A stretch of 56,494 nt of DNA, from positions 1 to 56,494 of the forward strand of contig CANSNO010000004.1 of the NCBI GenBank assembly GCA_947648385.1, written 5' to 3'. The notes beneath the pieces were generated by a model. The model was not told the origin of the DNA. It saw only the letters and a program-made list of their open reading frames with translations, and did no database searches. Below are positions 7,066 to 17,300 of the stretch, one piece after another (position 1 is the first letter of the stretch; each line of letters starts with the position of its first letter). Both the position numbers and the translations under genes were made by a program. The stretch comes from an uncultured Clostridia bacterium. Its GTDB lineage: Bacteria > Bacillota > Clostridia > Oscillospirales > Butyricicoccaceae.

Positions 7066-9027
7066 TTACGCCTCCTTAATATGTGTCATGGTGTCTATTT
7101 CTTTGCCGTCATGATCGCGGTCTTTTTCGATACGATATGATTTTCCAACAACAGGCGCCATGATTTCAGAAGCGGGTTCCCAGTCCTTCTGCATAACTGC
7201 AATAATAACCTGTTCTGCAGATGCAGGCAAAATCAGGGAAATATTTCTGATATGCGTTTCGTCAACATTGGAAAAAGGCGCATCCATAACGAGAGGATAG
7301 TATTGCGGGCCAATGTCAGCCTCTTTGGATTTGTCTGAAGATAACGCTTCCTTTGCCAAATCAACTAAGCCAGAAACAAAAGCAAAACTCTTTACAGACT
7401 TCAAGCCATCTGATTCTTCTGTTGTTACATCGATGTATTTGACGCGGTACTTTTCATCAATCGTAATGGTTCTGCTGCCGTGATACATTTTACTGAAGTT
7501 CGCATTTACTTTTTCTTCAAGCTTGGTTCTGACTGATCCTTCTCTGCTCTTATAGGCCTCGCTGACCCACTCAAATACTGCTTGCGCATAAGCGATATTA
7601 AGTGTGATTTTTGCGTTCTTCTGATTGGCTTTCCCATAGGATTCCAAAGCCCGTTCAAAGTTGGAAATATCTTTGTCACAGGCGCCAATCTTTTGGTGCA
7701 ATGATTCTACTTGTAGCGAAAAGTCTCTGGCTCGCTTTTCTGCATCTTGATACTGCTGCTCAAGGACGGAGGTGTCTTTCGCCCCCTCTAATGATTTGGC
7801 TAATGCTGTGCGCTCATCAATTCTAAAACCAAGCTCTCGCTGATCGCTGCGTAAAGCTGCGAATCGGCTCTCTATCGTGGCGTAATAATCATCTGAAGAG
7901 GAAATATACTCCATGGCCTGCTCACGATATCGTCTAACTAAGGAGCCGATTGATTCGGGCGGTTGCTTAGCTTTTTCAAGAAGCAAGTGCTTCTCCGCAG
8001 CAGATCCTTCAGAAATGCATGTACCGCAGATGCAAACTCCTCTTTTTAGGATGTAATCAATTGAAGCGGCTGTCATTTCAGGAACGCTCTCGGTTTCGTC
8101 GCTTGCATCATTTAATATAGAGACTGCCTGCTTTAAAATCGGAAGGCTAAAAAAGGCAAAAGAATTCTTGCTAAACGCCGAGGCCAACTCGCGTTTGTCT
8201 TTTTCAATTCGGGCTTCAAGTCCGCCGATTACATTGTCTAACTGCTCCCTACGCTTCTGTGCCGCAGCAGTTTCTTCGTGAGCCCTCAGCAAAGCGGCAT
8301 ACTTTTCTTTTTCTGACTGATAGTATTCTGCTTGTTCTTTTACTGTTGCCAGTTCATTTTCAAACTCCTGCTTTTTCTTAATGGCGCCATCTAACTTTTG
8401 TTGAGTTTCAATCGCCTTTTGGTCTCCGGAATAGTCCATGCTTTTCTTTAAGCGATTGATTACTGTACGTAGATGGGTCATCGCGTTATATAGGATATCC
8501 AACCCCATCAAGCCCTTGACTGAAGATTCGATATCTTCACGAGTGCTAATAGCGCCGACGCGCTCGCCGCCGAAGAAAAAATAACTTGAAAGAGCACGGG
8601 GAAGGATCCGTTCAATATTTGAATTAAAATCACTACCAATTTCAGTTTTCGTTTGTCCGTCTGGTTGTAAATATAAAATATTGGCCGAAGACACAGATGC
8701 GCGCAAATCGTTTCCGGTGCAGGTATAAATCTGCTTTCGAGTAATTTCATACTCTTTGCCATTGTGCTCAAGCAGCAATGTCCCCCATACAGATTGGGTA
8801 TCCCCCAACTGCATAGAATCCGTAACATTTTTATTTAGGAGATTCTTGTCATCAAAGTCGTTTTTATTATACAAAATCCACTCAAAAGCACGGATCAATG
8901 TGGTTTTACCGGAAGTATTTACGCCAATTAGGACAGTAACATTTTTTTCGCGATCAGTAGAAAATTCGATCTCTTGAGTTCCAATATACTGTCTGAAATT
9001 GTGCAGGGTTAGCTTGCGAATCAACAT
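7066..9027 (-). CDS. DndD-like SMC/Rad50-family ATPase
   Basis: 653 aa. The N-terminus (LTLHNFRQYIGTQEIEF) and Walker A at 35-42 (GVNTSGKT) are typical of the RecF/SMC/DndD group. SSYFFFGGERV at 148-157 matches the DndD FFFxGE element. Two coiled-coil arms flank a Cys cluster (C332, C334, C337), which may be a zinc hook. The C-terminus carries the signature and Walker B region YYPLVMDAPFSNVDETH. In Dnd systems DndD is an ATPase needed for sulfur insertion into the DNA backbone. The start (ATG at 9027) overlaps the end of the 51-aa gene by 7 nt. The DndD family call is good. An actual phosphorothioation role is inferred. Confidence 0.85.
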   Translation of the reverse strand: MLIRKLTLHNFRQYIGTQEIEFSTDREKNVTVLIGVNTSGKTTLIRAFEWILYNKNDFDDKNLLNKNVTDSMQLGDTQSVWGTLLLEHNGKEYEITRKQIYTCTGNDLRASVSSANILYLQPDGQTKTEIGSDFNSNIERILPRALSSYFFFGGERVGAISTREDIESSVKGLMGLDILYNAMTHLRTVINRLKKSMDYSGDQKAIETQQKLDGAIKKKQEFENELATVKEQAEYYQSEKEKYAALLRAHEETAAAQKRREQLDNVIGGLEARIEKDKRELASAFSKNSFAFFSLPILKQAVSILNDASDETESVPEMTAASIDYILKRGVCICGTCISEGSAAEKHLLLEKAKQPPESIGSLVRRYREQAMEYISSSDDYYATIESRFAALRSDQRELGFRIDERTALAKSLEGAKDTSVLEQQYQDAEKRARDFSLQVESLHQKIGACDKDISNFERALESYGKANQKNAKITLNIAYAQAVFEWVSEAYKSREGSVRTKLEEKVNANFSKMYHGSRTITIDEKYRVKYIDVTTEESDGLKSVKSFAFVSGLVDLAKEALSSDKSKEADIGPQYYPLVMDAPFSNVDETHIRNISLILPASAEQVIIAVMQKDWEPASEIMAPVVGKSYRIEKDRDHDGKEIDTMTHIKEA

Positions 9028-9176
9028 TTACCGTCCACCACCTTTTCTATATACTTCCGGATACTTTCAGCAATTGTATCGCTGGGATCTTTCTTGATTA
9101 TATTGTTCTTTTCAATCTCAATCACCTTGACTTTGATCATATTGAGTTTTCTCTCATCCAGGCGCTGATCACTCAT
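9021..9176 (-). CDS. Small 51-aa protein between helicase and DndD-like gene
   Basis: Reads MSDQRLDERKLNMIKVKV at the N-terminus and ends EKVVDGKC. The start codon overlaps the helicase stop (ATGAGTGA, 8 nt shared), and its 3' end overlaps the DndD-like start by 7 nt. Such double overlap strongly suggests a real, translationally coupled gene. It is highly charged and predicted helical, with no membrane segment. No family recognised. It could be a small bridging subunit, in a position where it would be easily missed. Confidence 0.7.
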   Translation of the reverse strand: MSDQRLDERKLNMIKVKVIEIEKNNIIKKDPSDTIAESIRKYIEKVVDGKC

Positions 9177-11331
9177 CGAAATAGTCCTCCTCACTTATAG
9201 TGTCAAGTCCATATGCCTCAGATAATTCGTTAATCAGCTTATCTGCATCTGAAGGATTCCGAGATATTTCTCCGAATTCTTTCATGCGGATAATTTCTTT
9301 TTTTACAAGGGAAAGGTCTAACCGAGCGTTCTCACTGGAACAATCGACACGGTCTAATGGCGTAGGAAGTGTAATAAAATCATAGATTGTCGCAAATGGC
9401 TTATTTTCAGCCTTTCGCAGCACACGCCCACGGCGTTGAATATATTCCTTGGGATTCGTGCTACTTGCAAGAATGAACGCTGTCTTAATGCTTGGAATAT
9501 TTACGCCTTCATCCAAACACTTGATTGCGACAATTGCTTGATAGGGATCTGCTGTAGCAAACTGCTGTTTAATCCGCTCTCGTTCCGTTGCTGATTCAGC
9601 TGAAGTAAAATGGGTAACTTTCATGCCCAGGTCGTGTCCCAGCATTTTAGAGACAGAAACGATTTGCCGCTCGCCTTCTTCGTCGGCTTGAGAGACATCA
9701 TTAGAAAAGTCAAAACTCTTTGTTGCTCCACAATAAACGAGCATGTGGGTTTTATCGCGATATTCACTCATTAGTTCACGAAGCAAGGCTATCTTGTTCG
9801 TTGCTCCCGCTACAATTCGAGCCCGCTCTATTAAAAGCTTCTTTCCTAATTCTGAAACTTCAATTTCTCCGTGCTTATTTTTATGGCACTGCTTTGCGAT
9901 TTTTTTTGATAGTTCACGATATTTATCGAGTTCGCCATCGGATAAGAAGACCACTTTGGGATAATAGTAGTATGGTGTTAGCTTGTTTTCGCGAATCGCT
10001 CGCTCAAGTGTGTACTCAATACATTTTTCGCCGAAATAGCTATATAACGCATTTGTGCCTTCAGGATCTCCGTGGCGCTCTAAAGTTGCGGACAGTGCTA
10101 ACCGGTATTCGAATTTTGGATTTAGCGTTGAACGCAAATTGGTTGCCCCGAAATTATGCGCTTCATCAATTAATAGCAAAGTATCATTTCCAAGCTTATT
10201 AAGCTGAGTTTGGACAAACTCGGACGAATATGTTGCATTGGTAGTTACAAAGCAAAAAGTATCAATAACTTTTAACCTGAAATCCATGATGTCATTGGAA
10301 AGGCGCTTTTTCCAATCTGTTTGCTTAGAAGAAGAGTATCCTATAGTTGGCAACATGTTGAAGAGGAGAATATCCTCGACCCACTGTTCCACCAAATGCT
10401 GATAAGGACACACGATGATAATTGCTAATCTTTTTTTATCTGCAAAGAGGCGAGCCGCTGCACCTAATCCTGTAAAAGTTTTCCCAGTCCCTGTTGCCAT
10501 ATCAAAAATACCACAGTAATCTTGACTGGCCCATTGATCGATTGCATCTTGCTGATATTTGTGTAATTCAACATTTGGCGGCAGGGCAGGGGTGCCTGGG
10601 GCTGGCGGGAGAAGTTCCGAAAAGCTCTCTATCTCTATCTGATCCAACTCAAGATTTAAGCTGCTTTTCTGGTATGATACCAACTTTTCTTTCAATACCT
10701 TAGGGAAATCCCACACTGTAACATTTGGTTCTCTGTTAGCCCAGAGAGAATCAAAATCATATTCGAGATCAGATACCCGCTGAGCATCCTCTGCTGCCAA
10801 TGAGTTGAAAACTACAATAGATTCGTAATTGTTATGGAATGCATTAATGGTTTCATTCATCGAACCAGTAAAAGCTAAACGGTTTCCATCAGTATCGTAT
10901 AGCAGTCCTATTTTTTCATGATACATACCGGTTGCTTTTTGAGGTGGGGTAAAGGCAACTTTAATCTCCATCCGACCACTGGCAATTAAGAACGCAAGCC
11001 AATTCAAGCGCTCGGCTTCCGATGTGTTTTTAGGTTCTCTAATCTCCCGTTCAAGTGAATTTTTTATAATTTCACGCTCATCATACCCTCTTTGAATAGC
11101 GTCGATATCCTCTTCGGAAAGTAAGGGAGAAACTATAAACTTTATTTTCCCACCATTCTTAATTAGTCCCGATATTCCACTCGATAGATCAATTAATGCC
11201 GACGAAGAGAAAAAGCCAACAGCTCTTTTATAGAGGACAGATTGCTTTAAAGTCGGGATATAGAATTCCCTGACTACATCGTTTTTGTTTGTTTTGTAGC
11301 TTCTTAGGATATGAAGATCCCTATATCCCAT
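9169..11331 (-). CDS. Phospholipase D-like nuclease fused to SF2 helicase
   Basis: 720 aa. Residues ~1-200 form a PLD-like domain with one HxK motif (H138, K140 in GMYHEKIGLLYD) followed by GSMNET at 156-161. One HKD half-site implies the active site forms on dimerisation. Residues ~255-680 form an SF2 helicase: Walker A ATGTGKT at 279-285, DEAH at 389-392, motif III-like LSATLER and a motif VI IQRRGRVLR. Similar PLD-helicases occur in restriction and defence loci. SD GAGGTGAT precedes the ATG. A DNA-translocating nuclease is likely. Whether it acts in modification or restriction is unknown. Confidence 0.88.
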   Translation of the reverse strand: MGYRDLHILRSYKTNKNDVVREFYIPTLKQSVLYKRAVGFFSSSALIDLSSGISGLIKNGGKIKFIVSPLLSEEDIDAIQRGYDEREIIKNSLEREIREPKNTSEAERLNWLAFLIASGRMEIKVAFTPPQKATGMYHEKIGLLYDTDGNRLAFTGSMNETINAFHNNYESIVVFNSLAAEDAQRVSDLEYDFDSLWANREPNVTVWDFPKVLKEKLVSYQKSSLNLELDQIEIESFSELLPPAPGTPALPPNVELHKYQQDAIDQWASQDYCGIFDMATGTGKTFTGLGAAARLFADKKRLAIIIVCPYQHLVEQWVEDILLFNMLPTIGYSSSKQTDWKKRLSNDIMDFRLKVIDTFCFVTTNATYSSEFVQTQLNKLGNDTLLLIDEAHNFGATNLRSTLNPKFEYRLALSATLERHGDPEGTNALYSYFGEKCIEYTLERAIRENKLTPYYYYPKVVFLSDGELDKYRELSKKIAKQCHKNKHGEIEVSELGKKLLIERARIVAGATNKIALLRELMSEYRDKTHMLVYCGATKSFDFSNDVSQADEEGERQIVSVSKMLGHDLGMKVTHFTSAESATERERIKQQFATADPYQAIVAIKCLDEGVNIPSIKTAFILASSTNPKEYIQRRGRVLRKAENKPFATIYDFITLPTPLDRVDCSSENARLDLSLVKKEIIRMKEFGEISRNPSDADKLINELSEAYGLDTISEEDYFDE

Positions 11332-11343
11332 ACTGAAATCACC

Positions 11344-11541
11344 TCATTCCACCACTTGGTAATCCATATTGGATAAAAGCATAGTACTTTTTTCTAATTC
11401 ATGACTGCTTATTTTGAGGCAAACACCGCAGTAAGCTTTATCTTGAACAGGAGTTGGGACAATTTCCGTTTCGATTCCGCTGTTTTGAAGGAGCTCTTCT
11501 GCAGCAAAAACATCATTTGTTCTATAAAATACAAAATGCAT
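11344..11541 (-). CDS. DUF3343 putative Se/S carrier-like protein
   Basis: 65 aa. The pattern (hydrophobic strand, FAAEELLQNSGIE helix, VPTP turn, CGVC at 38-41, then LKIS) fits the DUF3343 family, described as a putative selenium/sulfur carrier. Family members usually keep one Cys before Gly; here there are two, Cys38 and Cys41. The gene starts 2 nt after the cysteine desulfurase stop, so the two are surely coexpressed. I infer it accepts persulfide sulfur from the desulfurase and hands it to the PP-loop enzyme. The combination of DUF3343 with DndD- and DUF262-type genes is unusual to me. Confidence 0.8.
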   Translation of the reverse strand: MHFVFYRTNDVFAAEELLQNSGIETEIVPTPVQDKAYCGVCLKISSHELEKSTMLLSNMDYQVVE

Positions 11542-11543
11542 TT

Positions 11544-12662
11544 TTATAGTGCTCCAATCACTTTGATGAAGATATCAATTTCTTGTTCAGTATTAAATGC
11601 GTTTAAACTTACGCGAATAGCTCCTGTTTTAACAGTACCAAGAGTTTCGTGAGCAAGAATTGCGCAATGAATTCCTCCGCGTACGCAAATCCCATTTTTA
11701 TCAAGATAATGTACGACATCGTTTGAAGCCATACCTTTAATATTAAAACAGATAGTAGGAACCCTGGAGTAGTTTTCGTTGTACAGGATAACTTTGTCGA
11801 GGGACTTCATTTGGATAAGCAGGCGTTCAAGAAGAGAGGCCTCTTTTTTATTGTTCTCTTGGATATGAGTTCGTATATACTCAAGGGAAGTCTTCAGTGA
11901 CCATATTGCAGGCATATTCAGCGTTCCCGCCTCATACGAGTCAGGAAATGCATCGGGGTTAATATAGCTATCGCCATGAATTCCGGTCCCCCCTTGGATT
12001 AAAGGGGTGATCCTCAACTGTGACAGTCCAACTAATCCACCAACACCCGGCATGGCTAATAAGTCTTTGTGTCCGGTAAATGCAAGTACATCTATCTGAT
12101 CATCCTTCATATTGACGAGCATTTTCCCTGCACCTTGAGATGCATCAACAAACACTTTAATTTTTTCTTCTTTTGCGATGCGAGAAAGTGATTTGTTGTA
12201 TATTATTTGACCTGTTAGGTTACTTGCGAGTGTGATAGCAAGCAAACGCGTGTTTTCTTTTATAAATGCTTTCAAGTGAAGCTCCGGAGAATATACAGCC
12301 TCTTCTGGCAGAATAGTATAATCAATAATTCCCTTGGATTTTAACAAATGAAGCGGGCGTAGCACAGCATTATGTTCATATGGACTTATGAGAACATGAT
12401 CACCTTGCTTTAGGTAGCCGTAAAAAAACAAGTTAATCGCCTCAGTAGAGTTCTTGGTGAATACAACATTGTTGGGATCATCTATACCAAAAAAAGTAGC
12501 AACTTCCTTTCGCGCCCTATAGAGCATCCGCGATGCTTCGATCGCCAGTGAATAACTTCCTCGTCCTGGACTGGTTCCGATATTGCGAACATAGAAATTG
12601 AATGCATCATATACAGAGTCCGGCTTTATTCGAGAAGTCGCAGCATTATCAAAATAAATCAT
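11544..12662 (-). CDS. SufS-like cysteine desulfurase (class V aminotransferase fold)
   Basis: 372 aa PLP enzyme that releases sulfur from cysteine as a protein persulfide, giving alanine. PLP-lysine is K199 in FTGHKDL, with FVDASQGAG just before it. Catalytic Cys is C333 in the RGGIHCA motif, as in SufS-type enzymes. The N-terminus IYFDNAATS is typical. It resembles the desulfurase family (EF2568-type) that accompanies DUF3343 proteins in selenium clusters, which fits the adjacent 65-aa gene. It takes the place that DndA or IscS holds in Dnd loci. Confidence 0.92.
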   Translation of the reverse strand: MIYFDNAATSRIKPDSVYDAFNFYVRNIGTSPGRGSYSLAIEASRMLYRARKEVATFFGIDDPNNVVFTKNSTEAINLFFYGYLKQGDHVLISPYEHNAVLRPLHLLKSKGIIDYTILPEEAVYSPELHLKAFIKENTRLLAITLASNLTGQIIYNKSLSRIAKEEKIKVFVDASQGAGKMLVNMKDDQIDVLAFTGHKDLLAMPGVGGLVGLSQLRITPLIQGGTGIHGDSYINPDAFPDSYEAGTLNMPAIWSLKTSLEYIRTHIQENNKKEASLLERLLIQMKSLDKVILYNENYSRVPTICFNIKGMASNDVVHYLDKNGICVRGGIHCAILAHETLGTVKTGAIRVSLNAFNTEQEIDIFIKVIGAL

Positions 12663-12680
12663 TTAGACCCCTTCATTCAT

Positions 12681-14348
12681 TTATATATCATCCGGCATTG
12701 GCTCGTTTTTCTTCTTGCCAGCAAGTACCTGGCATGTAATACAGCCATTATAAAACTTAGCAATACACTTCGAGCATGCAGCCATATTCTGAACACACCG
12801 CTGTTCATCAACAGCATATCTGCTACTACCAATGGTTGTTATTGCGCCATAGGGGCAAATTGAATCACATGCAGAGCAACGAATACAGTACTGATATTTC
12901 CTCAGCTGGCACTTTAGGCGATTGACAATCAACTGAACATCTGTACCTTTTGAGGGAAGAACTTTCAAAACGGTAGTACCCCAAGTAATTACAATCTCGC
13001 ATACCTTCCTCTGAGGGTGGTGAACCCCCTCTGAATCTACACACTCTTTTTCGGTAATTGTGATGTAAGTCGCGTCTTCCTTATCAAGAATTGCCAACTC
13101 TCCAAAGGGCTTCAAGAATTCAAGAACATCACGATTGATTTTTTTGCGTATAATAATATTTCGAGCTTTGTCAGACAAATTACATGGAGTGTCCGCAATT
13201 GCAACATTCCGCGTTTCAAGTCCACTTGCTCCCTTTCGGGTTTTCCATTTGCCATTTTCCACATAGTCTTCAATATCTGTTTTATTTGTCTTTGAAGCGA
13301 AATCATACAATGTAGCTTTCCATTTTTGAGAGAGCTCGGGGTAGTAGATATCTGTTAGCATATTAGACCATTCAGAGTTGTTGGGACAACACCAACAACC
13401 TACACGCTTATATCCCCAACGATAGGCATCATTAAAGCTCAGCCCTTTTGAGAGAATATACAGCCACACATCAAAGTCTACCCATTCAATAATTGGCATT
13501 GCATTAATTTGTGACCCAATTTTGGAATGATACTGTGTCCTCTCATAGTTTTGGCGCTCTCTTGATTCACTATGCCTTATGCCTAAAAAGGTTAAGCTGT
13601 TGCCAACAAGGTTTTGGTACTCCGTATTTAGATTGCTGGTTTTAAAGATGGTGCAGCACCACCTTTCAAACTTGCTCGGTGGGCCAAAGACATTGCATAA
13701 TTTGAAAAAGTCATTTTCCGTCTCACTGGGAACCATTGGTGTGAACGGATTCTCATTTCGAAAGCACTGCTCCACATATGTATGTGTACTTGGGAACTCA
13801 AGAGTCGTATCACCAAAATAATGTATGATACTTTCATTTTGAAGAGCATCTCGTACAATTCGGCTTACGACTGTAGAATCTTTTCCTCCAGAAAAAGATA
13901 CTGTAGGCATGTATGCTATTGTACTATCTGCATCGAGTTCTGCTGTGAGATTCTGAATATATCTCTCAGCTTCATAAATAAGCTCATTCAAATAACGTTT
14001 ATTTGCCGCCAAGAACTGGGATATGTTAACTATCTCATCGTTATTCTCGATATTAGCCCGCAGTTGATCAGCAACTTGAAAGTGCTGCCGCTTCTTATAA
14101 AACTCGGCATATGGCACTCGGACTCTTTTACTATCGATCAAATAAAAGCTGCTCCCTAAATACCAAATATTTTCATTGTCAACACTCCTGCCGAGGATGC
14201 AAGATAGTAATCGCTTTTCTTGGAGAAATACTGGATTACACACTCCTGTGGTAGAAATTGCATTCATCTTTTCCCCGCACAAAGGACATATTGAATTTTC
14301 GATAACTGGGATCTCGCAATGAGAACACCAATAGATCGATTTTGCCAT
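12681..14348 (-). CDS. PP-loop ATPase (PAPS reductase/DndC-like) with zinc ribbon and ferredoxin domain
   Basis: 555 aa in three parts. Residues 1-30 form a zinc ribbon (C8, C11, C21, C24). Residues ~145-370 form a PAPS-reductase/PP-loop domain with SFSGGKDST at 151-159, GIRHSESRER and GCWCCPNN. The C-terminal ~70 residues form a ferredoxin-like domain with C488xxC491xxC494xxxC498P and a second cluster set (C518, C525, C528, C536, C539). PP-loop enzymes of this class activate a substrate with ATP and insert sulfur. DndC and SspD are related but shorter and lack the ferredoxin part. It is probably the sulfur-insertion catalyst of the system, with its own electron carrier. Similar three-domain proteins exist in archaea. 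Confidence 0.88.
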   Translation of the reverse strand: MAKSIYWCSHCEIPVIENSICPLCGEKMNAISTTGVCNPVFLQEKRLLSCILGRSVDNENIWYLGSSFYLIDSKRVRVPYAEFYKKRQHFQVADQLRANIENNDEIVNISQFLAANKRYLNELIYEAERYIQNLTAELDADSTIAYMPTVSFSGGKDSTVVSRIVRDALQNESIIHYFGDTTLEFPSTHTYVEQCFRNENPFTPMVPSETENDFFKLCNVFGPPSKFERWCCTIFKTSNLNTEYQNLVGNSLTFLGIRHSESRERQNYERTQYHSKIGSQINAMPIIEWVDFDVWLYILSKGLSFNDAYRWGYKRVGCWCCPNNSEWSNMLTDIYYPELSQKWKATLYDFASKTNKTDIEDYVENGKWKTRKGASGLETRNVAIADTPCNLSDKARNIIIRKKINRDVLEFLKPFGELAILDKEDATYITITEKECVDSEGVHHPQRKVCEIVITWGTTVLKVLPSKGTDVQLIVNRLKCQLRKYQYCIRCSACDSICPYGAITTIGSSRYAVDEQRCVQNMAACSKCIAKFYNGCITCQVLAGKKKNEPMPDDI

Positions 14349-14350
14349 AG

Positions 14351-17300
14351 TTATTTTCCTTCCACCATGTCTTCGAGTAAAGAAAGAAGAATTTGAACTT
14401 TTTCATCATAGGAAATTGCCAAGCCGTAATTACCAAAGGTTGCGTTAATTTTGTTTTTTACGGTTTGGCTTAGTGTACTCAACCCGGCCCGATCAAACAC
14501 GACAGACTTCTCTTGTCCGCTCGATGTCACAAGAGTCATCTTTGTTTCATGCTCTGTCAATTTGTCGGAACCTCTGTAAGCATCGAGTTTTGTCTTTACT
14601 TCTTTCAGATGTCCAACAAATTCATCTTGGTGGGAATCATTCCAATAAATTAGCTCGAAACCCGTTAGAGCTTTAGATAGCCTAAGTAACAAATCAAAAT
14701 CAGACTCACCGACTTGAACACGGCTTGCAAACTCTAAGAAAGCGTTCGTGTAGTAATCAAAGGATTTTTGTCGCTTATGTACCCAATTAGTTTTATAGCC
14801 ATCTCTAAACAACTCATCCAACGAGGTTGTCGCAGGAACATTGAATAAATTGCAGACCGAAATAGATAGCTCATTAGATAGGTCTATAAGGCAACTTTCA
14901 AGTTCAACTTTTATTCTTTTAATTGTTTCAATCGTGCCGATATAAGACCCGCCCAACTTATGCAAATCATTAAAGAGGAATGCAGAGTAATTTGTATATG
15001 TTTTTTCAAGAATCTTACGATACGCTTTTGCTTCAGGAGATATGTTTTTCTTCGTTGCACGAGCAAACTTTGGCACATTCTTGTAGTGCGAAAGCATAGC
15101 CTCATAAATAGCTTTTAGCCTGTTCTTGCTCAATGCTGTCTTATTGATGTAGTCTTCATAAACTTGTTCGAGCGCATCCAAATAATCCATCTGAGCAGGG
15201 GTCCAGGATGCAATCATAAACGAAAAGTCATTTGGCCTCCTGACGATTTCTTCGAACAAATCAACAGTTAGTTCTTGTTCAACATTGTGGCTGCTAATTA
15301 TCAAGGATTTTTTGTAAGGCGCTAAGATATGAGCAAAAAGCATTGAAAGGTAACCATTTTTAAGCCCAAATGGACTCTCTTTCAGGAGCGTATAAATCTC
15401 CTCAAAACTGATATTCTCACTTCTTGCCTGTTCGATAAAAGTATTGAGTGTCCTGCGGAGTGCCTCTTGGGGTTGTCTGCCATCTGCAAGTCTATTCTGC
15501 TCTATTTCCCCATTATCCATTATGATAAACCCATTTTTGACGAGGACCGAGCGAACAGCAATATAGTCTGGTGACAGATAGTCAACTCCATAATAGTCTT
15601 GAGGGGTTTTACCCTCTAAGATCCCACTTATTACATGTTTTTTTGCTAAAGTAATGCTGCCAGAAATGGTATTCTTATTGATAAGCTCGTTGTTTACTAT
15701 CAGAGTATCAGGATATACCTCCGAACAAACCCTGCTTGCTAAGGTTGAAAGATCAGAAAAAGAAGAAACTTCAGGGCAAACTCTCCCACTACAGATAATT
15801 GTATTCTCTTCACTAAAATTATTTTTCCACTGCAATATAAAGGCGAAGATCCTTGCTTTCAACTCGTCCTTGTAATACTGTAGCTCTTTTTCAAAAGACG
15901 GATCTTTACTTGTATATTCAGCCTTGTTGCTTTCGAAGTATTTGACCGAAATATACTGTTTTACTGTGTATTTTAGCTCCTGTACATCTGCATTAGTGAA
16001 GATAATTGCCTTAGGCAGAATAGTTGAAGTCTTAATAACATCTTCCAAATCATCGTTTTGGTCAAGGAAAAGCATGACAAGTACACCGTCATAGTAGCGA
16101 CCAAAACGGTTAAAAGTGCTTCTTTTATTTAAATCGCCTGGGAGAGAAAAAATCGGTGTGAAGACACGAGATATTTTATAGTTCCGGTTATATTGATTTG
16201 GATACAATACAAAATCAACGAACTCTTCATTGAGCACTTTTATTACAGCATCATCATTAGAGAATTTTGCCTCTTCCTGAATCATGCGTTCCACATCAAA
16301 AATGCTCGCTTCGAAAAAATCATAACGGTCGTACGACCCAGAATATTTTATTATCCGATGTTCACAAAGGCCTTCAAGTGCATTAGATACAATCTCTTTG
16401 GGGCAGTCAATAACACTTAACAAGGTGGATTTATTGGCCCGCAAAGTACTTGCATCATTAATGATACCAATGATGGTGATGACCTTTAGGATTTTTACTT
16501 CAGGCGTGTCGTCATTTGTGCTCGAATGATTTTTGCTGAGCGCAGATTGAAGGTTTTTATACCACTCATAACTGCTATCGCTCTGGACTGACTTGATACT
16601 CGGTTCAAAATAGTCGTATATTTCGTCAATGCCGACGAAATGAAATTCATCTAACTCATATCGGCTAAGGAAGTGGTATAAGCTATTATCTTCTTTGCTT
16701 GCCAGGTAGGTAAAAAATGTACGTTCATTTTGAGCAACCTTTTTTGAAAGCTTGTCCAGGGCATAAAGAGAAATTGGATGAAGGGGATACCCTCCTTCAA
16801 ACGGATTTTCTCCACGAGCAACATCAATCAAGAAGCCTCGGAAATCCATGGCCTCGGAATACATATCATTAAGATTGGAAGCAAAACGCTCACAGAAAGC
16901 ATCCCAAACATCGGATTGCTTAACTAAGATATTTCGGATAAGGGATAGACACTGATCCTGTTTATCGTTGATGGGAGTGGCCTTGTACCGTCCTTCGACC
17001 TTTTTCCATTCAGTCGCAATGCTTTTATTAACTCTTTGCGTATATTGACTGATTTCTTTATGAGAAACAAGGATAATGTGATGGTTACCTTCAGAATGAT
17101 CACAATACTCAGCTAAATCTTGGACAGATTTTACTTTAATCTTCTTTATGTTATCTTCCATGTAGCGGCCAAATTCATCGAAGATAAAGATAATGCCGGA
17201 GTACTCATCAGAAATGGCCTGGTAGGCCTGGCTTAGTGTTTCGGCAAGATTTGAAACTTCATAAATATATTTGACACCAAAGGTCATTTCGGAAAACACT

